Below are positions 1-10,330 of a stretch of 64,000 nucleotides of DNA, piece by piece. Both the position numbers and the translations under genes were made by a program. The stretch spans positions 1,240,001-1,304,000 of the forward strand of contig JAQFWX010000001.1 in assembly GCA_027605045.1 (NCBI GenBank), written 5' to 3'. The notes under the pieces were generated by a model. That model did not search any database, was not told where the DNA came from, and was given only the letters and a program-made list of their open reading frames with translations. Numbering within the stretch: position 1 is the first letter of the stretch; every line of letters begins with the position of its first letter. The DNA is from Phallus indusiatus. Lineage: Eukaryota > Basidiomycota > Agaricomycetes > Phallales > Phallaceae.

Positions 1-2650
1 CACAACATCGCACCCTAACAACCTCTGCCCCAACAAATCCGACGCAGCATACGCAACAGCCAAAATAGGTCCTTTATTATCCGACACACCACGTCCGTAA
101 AGATATCCATTCGTTCCATTAAATTCAAACGGACAAGTTTTCCATGATCTGCGTGGTGCTGAAATTACGTCGTAGTGCCTAATTTTTTAAATTCAGATTC
201 AGAAGGACACAAAAAAAGAGGGGTGAGGACGATGGCACACGTACCCGTAAAAAAGAATACGCGGTTTAGGTTTATCGGACGACCCTACTACTCCTTTAAA
301 CGTTGCTAACACAAGCGGATTTGTTCCCTGTCCAGTTGCAATCTACATAAAAAAAGAAACACCCCAAAAAACAAAAGTTTAGTTCAGATTCGGTTTTCGC
401 CGATGGGTCTGTCACCTGACCATTTTAGCATCGGCACCCAATTGCGTTAAACAACGCTTGAGCCATATCCCAGCCTGCCTACAATCCTCCCTATGTTGTT
501 CGCTATTGCTTACCGACGGAATAGCAACGAATGATAAAAGAGATTTAATAAGTGGATCTAAATTAACGCAAGTCAGTCATTTAATTTTTACATGAAGGTG
601 GGAGAGAAAGTCCACGGGGTTTACCATGCATATATGTTCCGTCCGCATTAAGATACCCGGACGCAGTAAACGCACTACTCCCCATATAACTATTATTAAT
701 TTCCCAAATCTACGGAACCCCAAGTTAAACTTACATAACCCTGACTGCTGAAAATAAAAAACACGCACCTTGACATCGTTGTCATTTCCGCCGGTAATAA
801 GACACCACTCATTTGTAGACTTGACTTCCCCACTACGATCATCAAGCTTCTTATCTTCATGTTGTTGAAATGGCAATAAAGACGGCTGTAAAGGACATAA
901 TCGTGTGACGATGGAAGATAGGATGATTCCAGAATGGGCGTGCCACGACGCCGTGCATGCAAATTGGGCTGACCAGCGCTAAATAAGAGTGTTGGTCAAA
1001 AGAGAATGCGTATGAATAGAAATATAAACAATACCTGAATCCAGCCATTGGCGCAACACGTGTATAAATCCGAATTCGCCATTGACATAACCAATACATC
1101 CGAATTCTATAAGAAAGCTTGTAAAAAAACACACACGACAACACGACAGTTAAAATGTGTGTACGTTACCTCCTGTGCCATAATTAATCTGACAAGACTC
1201 TTCGTCTCGAAATCCCAAACAGCAACACACCCATCCTGACACCCCGCATAAACTGTGTTATCACGAGCCACGAGTGACAACACGCCTCCTTGATTACATT
1301 CAAACGTATCTAATAAGACAGGTCCTTGGGGCGTGCTGCTGCAATTCCATATCTTTATAGATTCATCTCCGCTCCCAGTTATCAGTAAAACGCTAGCACC
1401 AGCACCATTAGCACCCGAATTATTGGTATCAGAATCACCCGCCTGGGTGTTTTCATTTCCTTTTTGTTGTTGTTGTAATAGTCGTCGGTCGGTTGCGCCT
1501 TCAAGAGGGCTAGGAAGCAGCGCCATGCAATAGATATAACCATAATGAGCTGAATGAATGATATTCTGCAGGAGAACTTGGAGAACACGTGGAGTATGCG
1601 AAAGCGAGTGCGAGTGCGATTGAATGGCTGGCGTCGAAAACTCAGGTTGAGTTCGCAGTGTGGCTGAATGAGCGGGAGAGAGAACAGGACGGCCTAGACG
1701 GGGTGTGTTGTCAAAATCGAAAAAGCGATGCCATTTTTTGCGGTCGAGTGCTAGACCGGTGTCCCCGGTTTCCCCGTCCCATCCCCTGTTTGCGTCTATT
1801 TGATCGAGTGAAGCACAATTATTGTTGTGGGCGGTATGGTTGACCAGGGGTATTGGTAGTGATGGCGGTGGTTGTGGTGGTTCGGTGCTTTGCGTCCGAC
1901 GTTGTCCCCGACGTCGCGGTAACTTTGAAAGGTCGCACCATTGTAGACTCGTGTTTTGGCATCCAAAATAGAGAGTGTTGAGTGTAGGTGAATATGCGAG
2001 TGAGAAGATGTCGCCCGCGGAGGTGTCGAGATGTGGAGTGAGGATGTAGTAACAGGTAAGGTCTAGTGTGGATCATATTCTGACCGTACTGTCGCCTGTA
2101 GAATACTCAGAACCAATTGGACCAAAGTCTCATGATAACTTACTCGAAGAGTCAAATAGCCATTCGCGTTCTCTATCGATCTCCAAAGCGAGAACGCTGC
2201 ACGTGTGCTCATGAAGCGTCGTCTTTATTTGAAACGTGCACCGACGACACTTAGTCTAGACTGTCTCTTGCTGTCATTTTCGGGCCGTACATTAAGTCAC
2301 CAGTTTGACAGCCTGCAAAAATATGCTCCACGTCTAGTGCCGACTCTAGCACCAACTCGTCTGATGATGGTGAAGAGTATAAGCCAGACGAGGCGGCGGG
2401 GGATCCATGGGCGCCGGAGATAGGGGCAAAGTACTGAGGGAGTTGCGCGTGTCGAAGATGGGACAGGGCATGAATAAGGGACGGAGATGCAAGGTGCATT
2501 GGGGCGTCTGCGCCAGTTTGGATAGCGCTCAGTCTGGATGGACCGAACGTTATGGCTGTAATGTGGCACTGACGTGCATGGATATCGATCCGCGTGCATG
2601 GATGGCTCCTTATCCACAGATTATTTGGTTGGGGTGGGGGGGCGTGTCTG
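1..2650 (-). pseudogene. DUG2-like WD40/M20 gene, copy A (3' end outside window)
   Basis: This copy reads right to left and leaves the window inside the M20 exon. The WD40 part is well kept at 1107-1526 (it encodes GSGDESIKIWNCSSTPQGPV), followed by exons for the Cys-rich WD blade (about 1030-1115) and the blade ending GGNDNDVK (about 770-980). Exons before the peptidase core lie at 440-730 and the first M20 exons at 1-350. Compared with the intact copy at 41100-44933, the long linker exon is in frame, but one base is missing at the end of the first WD exon (near 2294), which shifts the frame unless splicing differs. I therefore call it a probable pseudogene, although it is one of the best-preserved copies. 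It lies at the left end of a tandem array of such genes. DUG2 proteins partner Dug3 in cleaving glutathione; that role is family knowledge only. Confidence 0.6.
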
Positions 2651-3340
2651 TTACACCGAGTTGAGGCTATGATCTTGTGGCAAGAGAAAAGGAAAACGAT
2701 GAACTCACCATGGAGGTCATAAGTACAGAAGTGTCCGCGTGAATCCTAGCAAACCTCATCAACATTCGCCCCAGACCTCGCAAAGGATGCAATAGGGTTT
2801 TCTGCTGTTTGCTAATGTTGGACGTGTCCTGTCGCCCCCGTTGCGGAATGTCAAAATTGTAACATCCGCGCAGTCACCAAGATTCGTGGGCGCTTGAGTG
2901 ACATCACGTAACGGTCCTAGTTTCCCGTCCAGACCAACAACTAGTAGTTTGTTGAAGGGCTAATCTCGTCAAACGGCAGTAATCCAAATACCTCATCTAC
3001 CTCTTCAAAGACATCTAATCCTTGATTATTTTATATTCGCTCTTCGTATGTCACAATTCCCAATTTGTTCTCTACGAGACAAGATACATGCCGTCCAGCC
3101 ACGTGAGTGAAACCCAAATGCTATCGCTAGTATCGCGAGCCCAGCCACCAGTATCAGAAGCAAACAGGTGCAGGGGAGACAGCGCCACCTACTGCGAAGT
3201 TTTCACGTTAAGTCTTCGTGGCATTGACATTTTGCTACTCTCATACTGGTAACACTATTGTATGTGTTTTATGCGAAGAGGAGACTAAGATTGAGTTATA
3301 CTCCATAATAGGAATCGTTGTGCTTCCTGAATTAAAACAC
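2651..3340. other. upstream flank of the array unit, no gene
   Basis: No coding region is recognised. The stretch 2690-2880 is clearly homologous, in reverse orientation, to 31710-31935 upstream of DUG2-like copy E: both hold the same short block with GAGGTCATAAGTAC and the following Pro/His-coding-like text. It is therefore the duplicated 5' flank of the array unit rather than unique sequence. Confidence 0.5.
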
Positions 3341-3660
3341 TTTACGGTCCCACGCGCAGCGTGTTCCCTTAAGCGAACGTGAATGGCTATTCCGCTCACC
3401 CAGTATGTTATCATTCAAAGCCAGAACGCCATGTACTCGTCCTACAGAAATCAGATACAGTCCGAACGATATCTCACTACTCCATTCTTACTCTCCACTT
3501 CGACATCTCCGTTGACGAGATATTCTTGTCCGCGTATCATTCTTTTACTTTGAGCGTCAGAATACTACGATGGTACGATCATTCAAAGTTGCTACGACAT
3601 CGAACCCCAAGCACCGAACCCGGCAGCGGGATAACACTCAACCATGGCGGTATTGAATCT
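3341..3660 (+). pseudogene. DUG2-like WD40 fragment in opposite orientation
   Basis: Reading on the plus strand, 3379-3660 encodes a decayed version of the second WD40 exon of the array gene. It keeps EREWLF-like text at about 3370-3395, then a match to the blade whose intact form runs from TCYYILTPHLDTSAGDIFSL to LQWYDLSKLPRR (here degraded to LRWYDHSKLLRHR-like text at 3565-3605), then TPSTEP. Several stops and indels interrupt it. All intact neighbours on this side of the array read minus, so this piece has been inverted or inserted separately. It is not a working gene. Confidence 0.6.
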
Positions 3661-4055
3661 ATGCTTCGAGATATCTGGAGCAATCCCCTCTCAACCACCG
3701 TTGACAGTTACATATAGGAGACGGCTCAATCAAAATGACGGGCGTCATCGTCTCATTCTGTTGGGCTTTTCACCGCCGTGACGCTACAAACAACCTTTCG
3801 AGCTGCGCAATCCAACTGTGGCTTGCGCGTCGGGGGTGTCGAGATTGCATTTTGAATTGGAAGCGACCCTTAAGCTTGAGCACTCGAGCAACACTGTCTA
3901 TGGTAAGGGTGGCTTAGACTATCCCGATTGATCACGCGACGAGAAGCTTTAGGTTGTATCATGCAACGGCTATGGACATACTGTTGGGCTTATGATGAAA
4001 GAAAAAAAACGCAATGAACGGGTACGTGTGGACACCTAGCTTTGCGCTCGAATGT
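3661..4055. other. no feature recognised
   Basis: Short open frames occur here but none shows family motifs, splice context or similarity to the array genes. The stretch lies between a decayed DUG2 fragment and the inverted-repeat element. Confidence 0.4.
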
Positions 4056-4070
4056 TATGTCGCAAAAATC
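4054..4070 (+). repeat. left terminal inverted repeat
   Basis: GTTATGTCGCAAAAATC; its exact reverse complement is at 5550-5566. The outer four bases may be part of the palindromic insertion site (GTTA/TAAC) rather than of the element. Confidence 0.8.
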
Positions 4071-4572
4071 GGAAGTGCCATATCAGGCCTGATAAGGCCT
4101 ATCAGTGCCGTCAGATGGGTGGTTGCCTGACCGAGCCTGACGGAATCCAATACGTTTCAAGTACATGAGACTGCCTGATCATCACTGACGACTTATGGAT
4201 CAGGAAAAGGCGAAAGTTGGTCAAGACAAAAATACCAATATCAATAATATATCAACAAGAGTCACTCAAATCAGACTTCAGTACATCACATATTGGATTA
4301 TTGAAGAGCCCGAGATTTATAGAAGTTAGAAAGATATTTTATTTCATATTACGTAATGCCAATAAACAGACAAAAAATAACGAGTATACTACTTCTACTA
4401 CTGTCCTATAATAACCAGCTATAACGGTGTGAAGTACAACCATATAAAAAAATCGAAAATAAAACTATGAACTACAGGGAATCAGAGTAAGTAAACATGA
4501 CGTTAAGTAATTCTAAACATAAATACATACCAACTGAGACGTGAGTAATGTTAGAACTTAAGTGCGAAGCCT

Positions 4573-4634
4573 AAGTACTGGTACTGAGTACTGAGTACTG
4601 AATGCTGGCGCTGAGTACTGACTACTACTGAGTG
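4573..4634. repeat. degenerate GTACTGA minisatellite
   Basis: About six imperfect copies of a 7-8 bp GAGTACT unit inside the inverted-repeat element. A two-copy version of the same motif occurs at 56226-56243. Confidence 0.6.
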
Positions 4635-5399
4635 CCGCCTGACGCTCGACCAAGTCATGGTAGGAGCAAAAGAGGGTGAACGGTGTGTTGCGTCCCCCCA
4701 GACCTTATATACAGTTGAACCAAGATTATATAATTTCTCTAACCCTGCATTCAGTTGCATTGCGACAAAGTTCGGTTATCAGCACTCGGGTATTGTTCGC
4801 CGTAGAATAATTCATGTCGCCCAAAAAACTACAAGTGCCTCCCCCCACGGCTTGAGTGTATGATAGCCTTTTCTCGTGTAATGGTTGTTCGCAGAATCCC
4901 AAGACGAAAAACCTCATTTCAGCAGCAGATGGATGTCAACGAGAAAGCATAAGATTCCTGTTATTGTGTATGAAGTTTTTCGCCAGTAGGCTTCAGACTC
5001 CAAATCTTCAAAGTGCCATTATCACCAAGTGAGTTTATCCAGCCCAAGTTTGTTCTCCTTGAGCCAAGAACTGATTATATTCATACAGATAACTGTTTGT
5101 CATGTTGTGACTTCTCTGATGTCCAATCTATCATTTTCACAATCACACTAGATTTAGAACGCCATCCATCCGAGATACATAGTAAGCAAAACTGATATCC
5201 AACATGAAATTTCATTTACTGAATATGTCAATTTAATAGGCATTCACGTTACTTCGTTTTCTGAGCTCAAGGTCAGGTATTTATCCGGACGTCATTCAAA
5301 ATTTGGTTGCGACGCCTATACAGTGAGTCATTTTCGAAATGAATTAATGACATTGATCTGGTGTATTTTATGTATATATCATACGATATTTGAAACCAG

Positions 5400-5530
5400 A
5401 ATTTGTGCATAGCCCGTCAGCTCCCGTCAGCTCCCTGTCAGTTCCCATCATCTTCTCTCGCGTCCCTCAGCCTCCCTCAGCAGCTGTCAGATCGCCATCA
5501 GTGGCCGTCAGCACCCATCAGATTAAGCCT
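5400..5530. repeat. subterminal CCGTCAG/CCCATCA motif cluster
   Basis: Short variants of CCGTCAG, CCCTCAG and CCATCAG recur roughly every 10-12 bp. In reverse complement they match the CTGACGG/CTGA motifs just inside the other end at 4080-4195, which marks them as subterminal repeats of the element. Confidence 0.55.
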
Positions 5531-5549
5531 GTTCTGATCAGGCTTGGGT

Positions 5550-5566
5550 GATTTTTGCGACATAAC
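5550..5566 (-). repeat. right terminal inverted repeat
   Basis: Exact reverse complement of 4054-4070. It lies immediately outside a run of short CCGTCAG/CCATCAG motifs at 5405-5520. Confidence 0.8.
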
Positions 5567-6083
5567 TACAAACAGGACTGGGCGCAACAACCACAGTCAA
5601 AGTCCACGCGTAGGAGAGTACTTCCTACTCCCAAGCTTGGTTTCGGCTCGATACAATACAAAAGCACGCTTCAGGACCTTTTACACTTACACTTCGGTGA
5701 TTCGTTCTTATGTTTCTGGTCAAATTTCTGGACGAATATAACTGATGCTGATTGGCATCCTTTTTTACGGATTAGGGATAATGTTCACCCGAGGCATGAG
5801 ATGTCTTACGGATCTTATTGTGAGATTCAGACACGACTGACATCCCTCACAAACTCCCCGCCACAGCCTTTTCGCGGATGATCACACGTTCTGGTGAAAA
5901 TATGCAGTGAAGCGAGTTCTGGCGACGAACAGCGGATTGCGGCATTGACAGGGTGCGCGCTGGCTGTCATCAGTCAAGGCTGTTTTCATTGTTCATCAAA
6001 AATCTTGGTCGTGGATAAGATAACGCATTTGAGCTGGCCAAGCATTGGTACATCGGAGCATGGGAAGTGTTGTAAGTACGCTT
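5567..6083. other. no feature recognised
   Basis: An open frame at 5555-5881 crosses the element border but has no recognisable motif. Nothing else is supported here. Confidence 0.35.
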
Positions 6084-6296
6084 TAATATAATGATTGCAT
6101 TACATGTGATTTGCCTTGAATTAAATCTACTATCAATGCAAAAGGGACGATCGGAGTAAGCCACTCCATGCTCAGTGCTTTGTCTAAATTGGCACATGAA
6201 GTAGAACATATATTATAATGGATAAAGCCATTTAGTCTGCCTATGTTATTTACATCTTTGCAAAATATGCGACTTTGTTTCAAGAAGGTTTCACTG
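6084..6296 (+). pseudogene. divergent DUF6533 exon fragment
   Basis: On the plus strand, 6185-6280 encodes LAHEVEHI followed, after a stop, by IKPFSLPMLF and a short basic end. This corresponds to the DUF6533 core exon of the array copies (LISFSQEREHIWSRPFSLPTLLY). It is more diverged than the other copies, lies on the opposite strand to its neighbours, and butts directly against truncated DUG2-like copy B. It is a remnant only. Confidence 0.45.
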
Positions 6297-7250
6297 TCTC
6301 GTTGCCCTCTGAAGGGAACGGGTCAGGCCAGACGGGTTGTGTTGTCGAAAAACCAGTGCCATATTTGGCGGTTGAGTGCTAGATAGGTGTCCTTGTCCCC
6401 ACCCCCATCTTGATTTTTTACTTGGTCGAATGAAGCACGCTTGTGGTGATTGTCTAGTGGTTATGGTGGAACCGGCGCCGGCGCCGGTGGTGCTCGGTGC
6501 TTTGCATTTGACATTGTCCCCGACGCCACGGCAGCTTTGAAGGATCATACCAGTAGACTTGACCACCAAACAGAAAGTGACGGGTGTAGGTAAATGTCAT
6601 CCACGGAAGTTGTCAAGATGGGTGAGTGAGGATATAGCAACAAGTGTAGACCGTATTCTGACTGTACTGTCGCCTACAGGATACTGTTGTAATTAATACT
6701 TGATGAGCTGAACAGCCATTTGTATTCTCTGGAAATCTCCAAAGTGAGAACGTTATACGTGTGCCCATGGAGCATTGTCGTTATTTGAAACGTACAAATA
6801 CTCCAGGCCTAAAAAAAACCTGGTCAGTCTAGTTGCTTAACCTGGCTGGTATTGTTGGGCACCTACATTAATGTCACTGGTTTAACGGCCCGCAAATGTA
6901 TACTTCGCATCTGCTGCCCACCCAAGCACCGAGATCATCTGGTGATGATGAAAAGTATAAGTCAGACGAGGTGATGGGATCGAAGGGTGCTGGAGACAAG
7001 GGTGAAGTACTGAGGGGATTGTGCGTGTCAGAGATGGAACAGGTTGATGAATACAGGAGGCGCAAGGTGGATGGGGTGTCTGCGCGAGTTTGCGTAGTAC
7101 TCAGTGTTTGGATGGACCAACCGTTATGGCTGTAATGTGGCACTGATGTGTGTGGATATGGATCTGCGTGTTTGGATAGCTTCATACTTCGTAAAATATT
7201 TGGTTGTGGTATACGGAGAAGGTGTCAATTACACCAAGTTGAACCTATGG
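6297..7250 (-). pseudogene. DUG2-like WD40 fragment, copy B
   Basis: This contains only the 5' part of the array gene: the N-terminal region (about 6900-7190), the first WD exon with the AGCQTGD-type blade, the second exon (about 6640-6760), and part of the Pro-rich linker exon, which stops at 6297. The start of the linker exon is recognisable by the motif that in intact copies encodes LDRKKWHRFFDNTP. Small indels break the frame, and the peptidase half is missing. It is a truncated pseudogene. Its left neighbour is a DUF6533 remnant in the other orientation, so the truncation point is also a rearrangement point. Confidence 0.65.
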
Positions 7251-8068
7251 TCTCGTGGAAAGAGAAAAGGAAAACAAGTCAGGATGAACTCGCATTAGGT
7301 CTTACATAAGTAAAAGACTGTCTGTTCATCCATCCATCACTCTATCAGACTGGCCCACATTCCAACAACTTGCGGAAGATGATTTAAAATAGTCACCAAT
7401 TCGGGATCCTTAGCAACTAACAGCAAGTCTCGCTGGCAGGTGGAGTCTGCCTTTAGTATTTACCGAATCACCGACATCCTCACCACGCCTTGGCCCCTGA
7501 CTACAATATTTGATCAGAAGAAATTAGAAAAAAGGAGGACAGTAACAATTACAACCTCAGAGAACTTGAGACGAACAGCCTACTCTTTTGCAAATGCATG
7601 GATAAATTATCAGATTGCTGTTACAATTATTCAAGTTGTTATATTCGGTGGCACGACATACATATAGTCTCTATTTTCGAGAATAATATAAAAATTGGAA
7701 GATGTTGATGAGAGATATAATAAAAACACCCCGAAAGCTAGACGATTGAGAGAAACAAACAGCGGAATAAATATGCTCTGGGCCTCTGGCACCGAATCTC
7801 AGATTTGGATCTAGATTCTAAAGTAGACATCCAAAATTGTGCTCCCCTACTTATGTAAACGCCCAGAGTAAAGTAGTGCCTAGACTTGGGGCTTGTCGAA
7901 GAAATTGTCAACGTCGGAACATGAGATAGATAGAAAGCTTGAAAAGTAATGGAGAACATAAATATTTCCAGGACAAAAAAGTGACAGTTCGCAATAATAA
8001 CGATCTAAATGTAAATGTCATTAACATTAACTAATCTTCATTTAGTAAAAATCACATACTGAAATATA
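7251..8068. other. array intergenic region, no gene
   Basis: Similar blocks recur 5' of other DUG2-like copies (compare 14020-15150 and 37540-38780), for example the CTATCAGACTGGC-type text near 7345. No coding region is supported. Confidence 0.45.
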
Positions 8069-9804
8069 TTAGGCTTCAGAAGGTTGAGTGACATCCACGA
8101 GTGAAAGTAAACCATTAAGATTACTGTCTTCATCAGGTAAGTTCTCCAGGTGACCATCCTCCATACTTCTTTCTTCAGGGGTAGCCATTTCCATAAGGAA
8201 GGATTGATGCACATGTTGAAGGATATTTGAGAATCGAAGTGATGGTAAAGACATTTGGCTAGCTTCAATTTTCGCAGAATTGAGGCGACGAAGATCAAGA
8301 GTGAAATCGGCTACGAGAGTTGCAGACAGGCTGGAAATGGTTAAATGATAGAAGAATGTAAATTGAGACAACATAAACCTCACACATTTTGTATGCGGGT
8401 GTAAAGGTCTGATATGAAAAACTGAGAGAAGATTCAGATAACTATGTTACAGACGACCATGGTGTGTGAGGATTCAGCAGAGCCCCTTACACTTCGAAGC
8501 TAAGAAAAATTCAGCTTAAACTTCCATTTTATATGAATCACTTACTTGTATAAGAAGGACACCAACGATATTAATGGTGATGACAAAACTTACAAAGCCA
8601 TAACAAGACATTAGATGTCTGTCAACATCAACTGATGAGACCTTACCAACATCGAAATATACCTGTATATTGCTCAGTAACCCTTGTTATAAATCCCACC
8701 AAACTTACTTTGTGTAAGAAGCGTGAAAATGAGGCTTTTACTTTCAATTCCATTGTTGCATTTTAGTCTCCATATACCCCAGACCTTCCACATGCAAACA
8801 CCAAATATAAGTAAATCTGTGCAAACGGTGATGGTATTACGGATAGTGTCGACTAAACCAGTTCAGTTATAAACACATTTAAAACATCAATGAGCATGAG
8901 CCATACAGATATCTTCTCTTCTGGGAAAGCTTCACCACCAAGATAACTGTGAGTGCATGCACGTTAAGGGTCTATTTTGCGCAGACTACAGACCTTGAAA
9001 AACACCCAGGGAATGCTGCTATGGCTATCAGCAGAAAGGAAGTTAAACCATAATAGCTTCATGATCATTGTCATCAGATTCTTACCATATAAATACAAAC
9101 CCAAGTAAGAAGAAAAGCCAAAGGCTAAAGCCGAACTGAGGATTTTATTTCCTTCGCATATTGAATATGCTCGAACAACCAGTAAACCTGAAGTCCCTAT
9201 TACAGAAATTTGGAAACAGGTGATGATGGAACACGGACCTTGAACACCAATATATGTAAAAACACCAATAACGTTGAGTACGTCAGCCAATATGTTACAA
9301 GGGCTTCAAGGTCGTGATTTCAGCGGATTCAACTTGATATGTATAAGAATGTTTACCTTCCATACTTCAGGAGAGTGGCACATTGATAAAACAACGATGA
9401 GACATTGAAAGCACCACTAGCATAACTATGTGAACTAACTTACTGGTGAGAAGTTTAATACGGTGTTAAGCCCCTGAGACAGCAAATTTCCATATCTTGC
9501 AAAAATGTACAATAATGTAGGCAAACTGAATGGCCTAGACCATATATTCTCTTTCTCTTGAGAGAATGTTATTAAAGTAGTATAAAAACCGATTGCTAGA
9601 GGTTTTGCGATGTTAGTTAGACTTTCTTACAACATTGTATTACTCACTTGTTGCACTGAAAAGCACCAAATCGAAAACATAGCTAATTCCATCATCATAT
9701 CAGATGTAATGACAGGCACAAAACAGGATTGACGTATACTTTTGATAGGCCCCTTGAATAATCTCTGCAGCTAAAGCATCCACAGTAGTATTTGTGCTGT
9801 TCAT
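8069..9804 (-). CDS. DUF6533 family membrane protein, array copy a
   Basis: The ATG at 9804 opens a 65-nt first exon (9740-9804, MNSTNTTVDALAAEIIQGAY), then a 35-nt second exon (9648-9682). The third exon starts at 9595 with the DUF6533 core (FYTTL.TFSQEKENIWSRPF). Phases agree across these junctions, and the same 65/35-nt exons occur in copies b, c and d. Later exons encode hydrophobic membrane segments (8964-9290, including SGLLVVRAYSICEGNKIL), and the last exon ends at 8069 after FTLDLRRLNSAKIEASQM. This domain architecture matches fungal DUF6533 proteins: multi-pass membrane proteins of unknown function. Middle exon borders (8400-9500) were not all resolved, so integrity is likely but unproven. 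The gene lies about 530 bp downstream of DUG2-like copy C on the same strand. Confidence 0.65.
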
Positions 9805-10330
9805 ATGGGAGGATATTATAGATTGTGACTTGGAGTAGTCAACCTCAGTGCTGTGAACCTGCACTTTTTACTAACATGTAAAGCGTCTTTATATATGATA
9901 TTTGAATCATCACACATTGGAGCTCAAAGACCCCTTGAAATTTCAAAGCCGAGGCTAATATCGATGGAACGTGATGATTACAATACCACCAGATCCTCAA
10001 CTGAGAGGACTAATATTTATGGCAACAAAAACTTGAGTCTTATGGCTTCACGTCGTTGCAATAAACACTCAGACAGAAATCATATCAACGAGAAGGAAAC
10101 AACTTGTCAAAATTTCAATCTATAGTCCCTCGACTGGGTATTTGTGTTGTGTTCCGTTTTCGCAACTGACCCGTTTCCTAGCAAATTCGAGATATTTTGA
10201 AATTAATTATATAGGGAAGGTAATAATGGGCTATCTGCGAAAAAAAAGCATTTTGATATACATTAAGAATGACCATAATCTAACATAATATATCGAGTAT
10301 GGCAAAAAATATCAGCAAACAACCCACAAT
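9805..10330. other. intergenic spacer between DUG2-like copy C and DUF6533 copy a
   Basis: No gene. A block at about 9915-9970 (text around CCTTGAAATTTCAAAGCCGA) recurs upstream of the other DUF6533 starts, at about 28860-28915, 36150-36190 (weaker) and 40648-40700. Because the whole unit was duplicated, this shared block cannot be taken as a regulatory site on its own. Confidence 0.45.

Larger units (their letters stand above)
4058..5562. mobile_element. 1.5-kb non-autonomous DNA transposon with TIRs (class unknown)
   Basis: The ends are perfect inverted repeats: TGTCGCAAAAATC at 4058-4070 and its reverse complement at 5550-5562, each bordered by TA (4056-4057 and 5563-5564), consistent with a TA target duplication. 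The match extends to 17 bp if GTTA/TAAC is included. Inside each end lies a dense cluster of CTGA/CTGACGG/GCCTGA-type motifs pointing the same way relative to the end (about 4080-4195 and 5405-5545), like the subterminal repeats to which many DNA transposases bind. No transposase is visible in the interior; the open frames are short and unlike known proteins. It is best described as a MITE-like or internally deleted element. The superfamily is left open because I cannot search for relatives. Confidence 0.65.

Noticed and set aside
696..1239. Several overlapping open frames on both strands
   Set aside because: They are shadow frames over exons and introns of DUG2-like copy A.
5400..5530. Regularly spaced short repeats that could suggest a CRISPR-like array
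   Set aside because: The motifs are 7 bp, imperfect, without true spacers, and mirrored at the other end of a TIR element in a eukaryotic genome.
9915..9970. Conserved block upstream of each DUF6533 start as a regulatory element
   Set aside because: The whole unit was duplicated, so conservation between copies does not by itself show function.
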